14,675 nucleotides of DNA from an uncultured Pseudomonadota bacterium (lineage in GTDB: Bacteria > Desulfobacterota_B > Binatia > UBA9968), in assembly GCA_946478635.1 (NCBI GenBank), contig CAMLCX010000064.1:1-14675 (forward strand), in the 5' to 3' direction. Shown here one piece after another: positions 7,336 to 12,292 of the stretch; positions within the stretch are counted from its first letter, which is position 1, and each line of letters opens with the position of its first letter. The notes beneath the pieces were generated by a model, which was given only the letters and a program-made list of their open reading frames with translations, made no database searches and was not told where the DNA came from. Position numbers and translations under genes: made by a program.

Positions 7336-8067
7336 ATGGACAGCACTGTCTCCGAAATCGCGCCGGATGTTTATCGCATCTCGACGTTTAACCCGGACTT
7401 CGGCATTCAGTTCAATCAGTTCATCATTAAAGACGATGAATCGTTTCTGATGCACACGGGCTTAAAAAAGATGTTTCCCGCGACTCTCGCCGCGGTGGCG
7501 TCGGTCATTGAGCCGGCCAAGCTTCGCTGGATCGGTTTCAGCCACTTCGAATCGGACGAGTGCGGCGCTTTGAACGAGTGGCTCAAGGTCGCGCCCCAGG
7601 CCCAGGCTCTGTGCAGCACCGTCGGCGCGATCGTGATGGTGAATGATTTCGCGGATCGGCCGCCGCGCCCCCTTGCCGACGGCGAGGTGTTGAGCATCGG
7701 TGCGCGCAGGTTACGGTTCCTGTTCACGCCCCATGTGCCGCATGGCTGGGATGCCGGTTTGTTCTTCGAAGAGGTCGACGCTTTGCTGCTTTGTTCCGAT
7801 CTATTTTTTCACCCCGGCAATCCCGAGCCCCTGGCTGGCGATGAGGTTTTGGCACGCGCGCAGGACGCGATCATCCAGAACCTCGACGGTCCCCTTGCCA
7901 AGGATATGCCTTATACGCCGTACACGGATGATACCTTGCGCCGGATCGCCGCATTGAGACCGCGCACCCTGGCGGTGATGCACGGTTCCAGTTTTCAGGG
8001 CGACGGCGCCGCGGCCATCGAGCGTTTGGCGCGATTTATCAAATCGACGATCGGCGACCGTAGATAA
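7336..8067 (+). CDS. Stand-alone ODP-like diiron metallo-beta-lactamase-fold protein
   Basis: This 243-aa protein has the metallo-beta-lactamase fold and resembles the oxygen-binding diiron domain of flavodiiron proteins. Those proteins reduce O2 or NO. All six ligand positions of such a diiron site can be proposed: His70, Glu72 and Asp74 in SHFESDECG; His133 or His136 in TPHVPHGWD; Asp155 in CSDLFF; and His216 in VMHGSS. The hallmark HxExDH motif has Glu instead of the second His, a position that is not always a ligand. No flavodoxin domain follows, so an external electron donor would be needed. I chose the ATG at 7336, eight bases after AAGGAG (7322-7327), over an in-frame GTG at 7327 that lies inside that RBS. 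The acetyltransferase gene follows four bases downstream, so the two are very likely co-transcribed. Function as an oxidase, NO reductase or sensor is undetermined. Confidence 0.85.
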   Translation: MDSTVSEIAPDVYRISTFNPDFGIQFNQFIIKDDESFLMHTGLKKMFPATLAAVASVIEPAKLRWIGFSHFESDECGALNEWLKVAPQAQALCSTVGAIVMVNDFADRPPRPLADGEVLSIGARRLRFLFTPHVPHGWDAGLFFEEVDALLLCSDLFFHPGNPEPLAGDEVLARAQDAIIQNLDGPLAKDMPYTPYTDDTLRRIAALRPRTLAVMHGSSFQGDGAAAIERLARFIKSTIGDRR

Positions 8068-8071
8068 TCCT

Positions 8072-8665
8072 ATGGCGCAGTTGGCGATCAAAAAATATTC
8101 CGCGGACTGGGTGGATGACTGCGTGACCACGCTCGCCAACGCATTCGTCACGAATCCGCTTCATCAGCGCGCCTTCGGTCCCGGACGCATGGATCAGAAC
8201 CGTTTGTTTTTCCGCATCGGCCTCAGGCACATGTTCACCGGACAAAGCTTTGTTGCGCTGATGGACGGCGAGCTTGGCGGCTACGTGCATTTTAATGCAT
8301 GGCCGAATTGTCTTCCGGCGCCGGAGGAAATTCCCGCCGCCATAGCCACGCTGCTGACGCCGTTAGGCGAAGCGGTCCCGCAGCTGATCCGCTGGTTCAC
8401 GCGTTGGTCTCATTTCGATCCCGCCGAACCGCATGTGCATCTGGGGCCCATCGGTGTCGTCCCGGCGATGCAGGGAAGGGGAGTCGGTACCGCTTTGATG
8501 CGGCGCTATGTTGATCATCTCGAGCAAGAAGGCATCGCAGGTTATCTTGAAACGGATCGCGCCGAGAATGTCGAGTTCTACGGGAAATTCGGATTTGGGG
8601 TTCAGCGCCGTGAAGAAGTGATCGGTACTCCTACCTGGTACATGTGGCGGCCGGCGCGCGCGTAA
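8072..8665 (+). CDS. GNAT family N-acetyltransferase
   Basis: This 197-aa GNAT-fold enzyme would transfer an acetyl group from acetyl-CoA to an unidentified amine. The acetyl-CoA binding motif A is clear at about 123-143 (LGPIGVVPAMQGRGVGTALM), with the Q134-G-R-G-V-G139 pyrophosphate loop. The typical C-terminal YLETDRAENVEFYGKFGF segment (158-175) follows, including the Tyr that often acts as general acid. The ATG at 8072 lies four bases after the stop codon of the diiron-type gene and has no good RBS of its own, so translation is probably coupled to it. The substrate cannot be inferred; the pairing with a redox protein could be about stress or detoxification, but that is a guess. Confidence 0.9.
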   Translation: MAQLAIKKYSADWVDDCVTTLANAFVTNPLHQRAFGPGRMDQNRLFFRIGLRHMFTGQSFVALMDGELGGYVHFNAWPNCLPAPEEIPAAIATLLTPLGEAVPQLIRWFTRWSHFDPAEPHVHLGPIGVVPAMQGRGVGTALMRRYVDHLEQEGIAGYLETDRAENVEFYGKFGFGVQRREEVIGTPTWYMWRPARA

Positions 8666-8692
8666 GACCTATCTCCCTCGGCGAACGAATCC

Positions 8693-8726
8693 GCCGCGCG
8701 TCGCGAGCGCTGGCGGCGCGGCTCGC
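8693..8726. terminator. Possible hairpin between convergent genes
   Basis: The 92-base gap between the GNAT gene and the dioxygenase beta gene holds two mutually exclusive GC-rich stems. GCCGCGC (8693-8699) pairs with GCGCGGC (8716-8722), and GCGAGC (8703-8708) pairs with GCTCGC (8721-8726). No T run follows on either strand, so it is not a standard intrinsic terminator, though it could slow or attenuate transcription from both sides. Confidence 0.3.
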
Positions 8727-8757
8727 TGAAAGATCGGCGAAGTGGCACCGACAGCAT

Positions 8758-9267
8758 CTATAGAAAGACGCTGATGTTCTTGGCGCTTAACACGGCTTGG
8801 TCGAGAATGATCGTCCGCCGGGCGATCTTGAAAGCGCCGCCTACGCGGCGGAGCCGGTCTTGCCTCGTGCCGACGAACAAATCCTGGTCCGTTTCCATGC
8901 GCGTGCGGTAGACCAGAAAATTGGAATGAACTTCGATTTCCGCGCCAGCGTCTTTTTTGATCCTGATGTTGGAAATCAAATGACGCGTGCGTGACGGGGG
9001 CATCTCGGCCCAAGCATTTTTTGCATAGACGCGCTCGACTCTGATGCGCAGACTCTTGATGTCGTCATCGAAGTAATAGCTTTCGCCGGGCTTGGCGAGC
9101 TCGTCTGTTATATTTTCAGGGCGGTCCAAGGGATTATCCCGAATCGGCATCCAATAACGGATGTCGTCGGCGAGCAGGTCGAGCCATTCGCGCAGCTTGC
9201 GGTCGTCGAGCAGCTCGGCCTCGAAATACAAGAAGTCCTCGACCTGATGGCGCAGCTCGCTAGCCAT
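8758..9267 (-). CDS. Aromatic ring-hydroxylating dioxygenase, beta subunit
   Basis: This 169-aa protein of the small-subunit (scytalone dehydratase/NTF2-like, SnoaL-like) fold stabilises the alpha3-beta3 oxygenase and carries no metal centre. Family features are the N-terminal VEDFLYFEAELLDDRKLREWL helix region, followed by DDIRYWMPIRDN, and the central PPSRTRHLISNI segment. The C-terminal strand KIARRTIILDQAVL also fits. Length is in the usual 160-190 range. The ATG at 9267 overlaps the end of the alpha gene by eight bases, the stop of alpha lying within the first codons of beta, so the two are translationally coupled and presumably made in equal amounts. It is the last gene of its transcript in this window. 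Confidence 0.93.
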   Translation of the reverse strand: MASELRHQVEDFLYFEAELLDDRKLREWLDLLADDIRYWMPIRDNPLDRPENITDELAKPGESYYFDDDIKSLRIRVERVYAKNAWAEMPPSRTRHLISNIRIKKDAGAEIEVHSNFLVYRTRMETDQDLFVGTRQDRLRRVGGAFKIARRTIILDQAVLSAKNISVFL

Positions 9268-10543
9268 TTTGTGCGCTCATGATTTCGCTCCAGTCGTTTG
9301 CCTGAAGCATTTTCGCCCAATGCATGTAAAGGCTCAATTGATTGTTATCGCTAAAGCGGCTTCTGATCTTGCCGGGTAAATCGATCTCGACCGGCGACTC
9401 GTTGCCGCGCATTTGATAATTCGCCGGATGGCGCCCGCCGATCAGGCTTTTCGCCGCGCCGGTCACTTGAATCCAATTGTCCATGTCGTCCTGCTCGAAC
9501 ACGCCGCTGGGACTGAAACGATACTGCGATACGAAGCGCATCCGGTCTTTGATCTCCGGCGAGGCGGCCTTGTCAACGACGGCCCAGCTCCAGACCTCCA
9601 TCTTGTCCGGCCCGCGCGGTTGCCAGACGCGAATCGTGCGTGTGAGCCAATGGACGGAAAGATTGGGAAAGACCGTGCCGGCGGAGGGCGCAATCTGCCG
9701 CGCGCGCACGGCGCCGAGCCGGCGTTCGATCTCTTCGGTATGCTCCTTCATATAATCGACGAGTGCGTCATCGGGTTGGGCAAACCACGGTCCGCTGTCG
9801 GGCGGAGTCAACCATGAGACGAGGATGTGGCCATTAGCGCACGCGATCTGGCAGCCTTTGTTCCATTGCCGCGTCGAACTCGTCGTGGTGTCGACGCCGA
9901 GCTCACGCGCCGAGCCGTGCGTCGAGGCGATATGATAGCCGTCGCCGCCGAAATTTTCCGCGGCGGTTTTCCAGTTGGCGTTGAGCAGCCAGCGGTGCGG
10001 ACCGCTCACTTCGGTTCCCCCTTCGCGCCGGTCGAAGAGAATATCGAGATACCAGGCCATGTCGCCGAGATATTCGCGAAGCGTCGGAGCATCGGGGTCG
10101 AAGGTCGCAAAGATCAATCCCTTATAACTGTCGATCTGCGCCGCCGGGACCAGCCCCCATTTTTCGCGCTCCAGCCCCGTGAAAGCCTCGACCATCGGCA
10201 CGATCGCGAGCATGCCGTCAGTCGTATACGACCAACCGTGATAAGAGCAGGTAAAAAGTTTCGTATTGCCGCGATCGGCGCGACAGACGCGGTTACCGCG
10301 ATGGCGGCACATGTTGAGCAGGGCGCGCAGCCGGCCGTTCAAGTCGCGGCATAAAATCACCGGCTCCTCGCCCATGTAGCGCGTAACAAAATCGCCGGGA
10401 TTGGGGATCTCGCACTCATGGCCGAGATAAAGCCAGCAGCGCGCGAAGATCCGCTCGCGCTCGAGCTCGTGGACCTCGGGGTCGGCAAAAATCCGCCGGT
10501 CGATAAGACCGCCTTCGGGATCGATGAGAGATTTGATATCCAC
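9260..10543 (-). CDS. Aromatic ring-hydroxylating dioxygenase, Rieske alpha subunit
   Basis: This is the catalytic subunit of a Rieske non-heme iron oxygenase that would add O2 across an aromatic ring to give a cis-dihydrodiol. In the 427-aa product the Rieske [2Fe-2S] ligands are Cys79 and His81 (CRH) and Cys99 and His102 (CSYH). The mononuclear iron site shows NWKTAAENFGGDGYHIASTH: bridging Asp201, His204 and His209. The carboxylate ligand is expected in FEQDDMDNW (349-357). All catalytic residues are therefore present. The start is a GTG at 10543 with AGGAGA (10551-10556) seven bases upstream. The beta gene follows with an eight-base overlap. No ferredoxin or reductase gene is present in the window, so electrons must come from elsewhere. 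Sequence features fit the large alpha/beta class (biphenyl, benzoate, phenylpropionate types), but the substrate cannot be assigned. Confidence 0.95.
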   Translation of the reverse strand: MDIKSLIDPEGGLIDRRIFADPEVHELERERIFARCWLYLGHECEIPNPGDFVTRYMGEEPVILCRDLNGRLRALLNMCRHRGNRVCRADRGNTKLFTCSYHGWSYTTDGMLAIVPMVEAFTGLEREKWGLVPAAQIDSYKGLIFATFDPDAPTLREYLGDMAWYLDILFDRREGGTEVSGPHRWLLNANWKTAAENFGGDGYHIASTHGSARELGVDTTTSSTRQWNKGCQIACANGHILVSWLTPPDSGPWFAQPDDALVDYMKEHTEEIERRLGAVRARQIAPSAGTVFPNLSVHWLTRTIRVWQPRGPDKMEVWSWAVVDKAASPEIKDRMRFVSQYRFSPSGVFEQDDMDNWIQVTGAAKSLIGGRHPANYQMRGNESPVEIDLPGKIRSRFSDNNQLSLYMHWAKMLQANDWSEIMSAQNG

Positions 10544-10550
10544 GCTCGAG

Positions 10551-10556
10551 TCTCCT
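10551..10556 (-). promoter_or_regulatory. Ribosome binding site of the dioxygenase alpha gene (GTG start)
   Basis: AGGAGA on the minus strand, seven bases before the GTG at 10543, supports this non-ATG start. Confidence 0.75.
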
Positions 10557-10575
10557 GCCGCAATGCTGTGTGCTG

Positions 10576-10602
10576 CTTATCGACAGCGGCCTGAACTGTC
10601 AA
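10576..10602 (-). promoter_or_regulatory. Candidate promoter of the dioxygenase alpha-beta operon
   Basis: On the minus strand a perfect -35, TTGACA (10602-10597), is followed after 15 bases by GATAAG (10581-10576), four matches to TATAAT. The spacing is shorter than ideal. Transcription would begin near 10569 and reach the RBS within about 15 bases. Confidence 0.4.
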
Positions 10603-10639
10603 GGCGTAGTGTAGCCCAGGCGGACCTGAATCCAAAGTC

Positions 10640-10671
10640 TTGAGACCGGCTCCGATCAGGTGTAAGACACC
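10640..10671 (+). promoter_or_regulatory. Candidate promoter with overlapping operator-like dyad, Mo-hydroxylase operon
   Basis: TTGAGA (10640-10645, five of six -35 matches) and TGTAAG (10661-10666, four of six -10 matches) are 15 bases apart. A perfect dyad, GGTGT-AAG-ACACC (10659-10671), covers the candidate -10. That would be a natural site for a repressor. No regulator gene is in the window, and short dyads like this also occur by chance. Confidence 0.35.
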
Positions 10672-10709
10672 AGTCAAGCTCTTTCGACCGGATCAAGTTC
10701 GGGAGCGAC

Positions 10710-10736
10710 GATCTCGCGATATTCTCGCCAGAGATC
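10710..10736. repeat. Inverted repeat in the leader of the Mo-hydroxylase operon
   Basis: GATCTC-GCGA (10710-10719) can pair with TCGC (10725-10728) and GAGATC (10731-10736). This gives ten base pairs with a two-base bulge (CA) and a five-base loop. It lies 19 bases before the RBS of the first gene, so it could be a protein-binding site or a hairpin in the mRNA leader. Confidence 0.5.
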
Positions 10737-10768
10737 AATTCACGAAACCACGAACGGAGGATAGAAGT

Positions 10769-11272
10769 ATGACTGCCGAGGCAGAATACGCGGCGGTGCC
10801 GATCAGCGTGACGGTCAACGGCGTGAAACATGACGCCGCCGTCGAACCGCGCACACTCCTGGTTTATTTTCTGCGCGAGCAGTTGGCGCTGACCGGGACC
10901 CACGTCGGTTGCGACACCAGCCAGTGCGGCGCGTGCACGGTGCACTTGAACGGACGCGCGGTAAAATCCTGCACGGTTCTTGCCGTGCAAGCCAACGGCG
11001 CGGAAGTCAAGACGATCGAGGGGTTGGCGGACGGCGACACGTTTCATCCGGTGCAGGAAGGCTTCCGCGAAAAGCACGGGCTTCAGTGCGGTTATTGCAC
11101 GCCCGGGATGATCATGACCGCCGTGCATCTGCTCGAGACTCAACCCAATCCGAGCGACGACGAGATCAAGCATGCGCTCGAAGGAAACCTTTGCCGCTGC
11201 ACGGGTTATGTCAACATCGTCGAATCGATCAAATGGGCTGCCACCAAAATGCAGGAGGCAAGAAAACAATGA
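10769..11272 (+). CDS. Molybdenum hydroxylase, [2Fe-2S] small subunit (CoxS-like)
   Basis: This is the electron-transfer subunit of a xanthine dehydrogenase/aerobic CO dehydrogenase family enzyme; it passes electrons from the Mo site to the FAD. The 167-aa protein carries two [2Fe-2S] clusters. The plant-type one has Cys48, Cys53, Cys56 and Cys68 ([16 protein letters not shown], then KSC). The second has Cys107 and Cys110 (CGYCTPGM) and Cys142 and Cys144 (CRCTGY). All eight ligands are present and the length is typical. I chose the ATG at 10769, with GGAGG (10756-10760) eight bases upstream. The frame extends to 10640, but that part contains the promoter-like and hairpin elements. It is the first gene of the operon, and a 69-base gap with a heptad repeat separates it from the FAD subunit. 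Confidence 0.96.
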   Translation: MTAEAEYAAVPISVTVNGVKHDAAVEPRTLLVYFLREQLALTGTHVGCDTSQCGACTVHLNGRAVKSCTVLAVQANGAEVKTIEGLADGDTFHPVQEGFREKHGLQCGYCTPGMIMTAVHLLETQPNPSDDEIKHALEGNLCRCTGYVNIVESIKWAATKMQEARKQ

Positions 11273-11283
11273 CAGCGCTAACC

Positions 11284-11327
11284 GAGTCCTCGGACTCACG
11301 CCTCATGCCTCAAGCCTCACGCCTCGG
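11284..11327. repeat. Tandem heptanucleotide repeat with adjoining palindrome
   Basis: Five consecutive 7-base units run from 11293 to 11327: GACTCAC, GCCTCAT, GCCTCAA, GCCTCAC and GCCTCGG. The consensus is GCCTCAN. Immediately before and overlapping is a perfect dyad, GAGTCC-TC-GGACTC (11284-11297). The array fills most of the gap between the small- and medium-subunit genes and stops one base before the RBS of the next gene. Confidence 0.75.
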
Positions 11328-11328
11328 G

Positions 11329-11336
11329 AAAGGAGG
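11329..11336 (+). promoter_or_regulatory. Ribosome binding site of the FAD-subunit gene
   Basis: AAAGGAGG, five bases before the ATG at 11342, is close to a full anti-16S match. Confidence 0.85.
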
Positions 11337-11341
11337 CCAAG

Positions 11342-12214
11342 ATGTTTCCCGCTAGCTTCGGATATGTCGCGGCCCGTTCCGTGGAAGAAGCGCTAGAGCT
11401 TATGGCGACACACGGTGAGGACGGCAAGCTCCTCGCCGGCGGCCATAGTTTGATTCCAGCGATGAAACTCAGGCTCACATCGCCGGGCATCTTGATCGAT
11501 CTCGGCACGGTGCCGGGTCTGCGTGGCGTGCGAATCGACGGCAACAATTTGGTGATCGGCGCGCTCACCGTCCATGCCGACGTGGCATTATCCGACCTCG
11601 TGCGCAAGCATGTGCCGGGTCTTGCCGACGCCGCATCGGTCATCGGCGACGTCCAGGTACGCAATCGCGGCACCATCGGCGGCAGCGTGGCCCATGCCGA
11701 TCCGGCCGCCGACTTGCCGGTCATTTTGACCGCGCTCAACGTCTCATTCGTGGTTCAGTCGCCGGCCGGTAATCGTGTCATTGCCGTCGATGAGTTCTTC
11801 ACCGATTTCTTCACCACGGCAATGAGTCCGAATGAAATCCTGACCGAGATCCGCGTGCCGATTCCACCCGCTGGCGGCGGCAGCGCTTACGCAAAATTAC
11901 CGCATCCGGCGTCGGGCTACGTGGTCGTGAGCGCCGGCGCATTGATTACGCGACAAGCATCGGGCAGCTGCGCGTCGGCGCGCCTGGCCATCGGGGGTCT
12001 GGGCAGCGGTCCGGTCCGCGCCATCGCAACGGAGATGGAGCTGCAAGGAAAGCCGCTGACCTCGCAGGTGATCGCCGCTGCGGCAGCCAAGGCGGCCGAG
12101 GAAACCGATCCCGACGGCGATACCTACGCGAGCGCGGAGTACAAAAGACACGTCGCGTCGGTCTACGCGCGCAAGGCGATCGAGACAGCGGTAGAGCGCG
12201 CGTCTAGGGTCTAG
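11342..12214 (+). CDS. Molybdenum hydroxylase, FAD-binding medium subunit (CoxM-like)
   Basis: This is the flavoprotein subunit that hands electrons from the iron-sulfur subunit to the final acceptor. The 290-aa protein shows the two FAD-binding motifs of this family. LLAGGHSLIP (30-39) corresponds to AGGHS, and TIGGSVAHADPAAD (111-124) corresponds to TIGGN with Ser in place of Asn. The C-terminal CO-dehydrogenase flavoprotein domain (about 180-285) follows, ending in EYKRHVASVYARKAIETAVE. Its length is normal. The start has a strong RBS at five bases. The last residues, SRV, and the stop codon TAG are read from the first units of a heptanucleotide repeat array, so the C-terminal end may have been set by that repeat. 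It sits between the small and large subunit genes, in S-M-L order rather than the M-S-L of classical cox operons. Confidence 0.96.
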   Translation: MFPASFGYVAARSVEEALELMATHGEDGKLLAGGHSLIPAMKLRLTSPGILIDLGTVPGLRGVRIDGNNLVIGALTVHADVALSDLVRKHVPGLADAASVIGDVQVRNRGTIGGSVAHADPAADLPVILTALNVSFVVQSPAGNRVIAVDEFFTDFFTTAMSPNEILTEIRVPIPPAGGGSAYAKLPHPASGYVVVSAGALITRQASGSCASARLAIGGLGSGPVRAIATEMELQGKPLTSQVIAAAAAKAAEETDPDGDTYASAEYKRHVASVYARKAIETAVERASRV

Positions 12215-12270
12215 CGTCTGGAGTTTTGAGTTTCCGAGGAACGCCAGACCTGAGACGCCAAACGCTAGAC
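12202..12270. repeat. Opposed tandem heptanucleotide arrays
   Basis: The left half (12202-12236) reads in 7-base steps: GTCTAGG, GTCTAGC, GTCTGGA, then the decayed GTTTTGA and GTTTCCG. The right half (12243-12270) holds GCCAGAC, CTGAGAC, GCCAAAC and GCTAGAC, the same unit in inverse orientation. GTCTAGC (12209-12215) and GCTAGAC (12264-12270) are exact complements, and the pairing extends inward with one mismatch for six more bases. The array contains the FAD-subunit stop codon (12212-12214) and fills the gap to the large-subunit gene. Confidence 0.75.
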
Positions 12271-12292
12271 GAGAATTCGTTACGAGGCAAAT

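Noticed and set aside
10577..11299. Open frame of 240 aa on the minus strand
   Set aside because: It covers the [2Fe-2S] subunit, whose eight cysteine ligands prove the plus-strand reading.
11284..12270. CRISPR array suggested by the repeated units between genes
   Set aside because: Units are seven bases, head to tail, without spacers or cas genes; these are tandem heptads.
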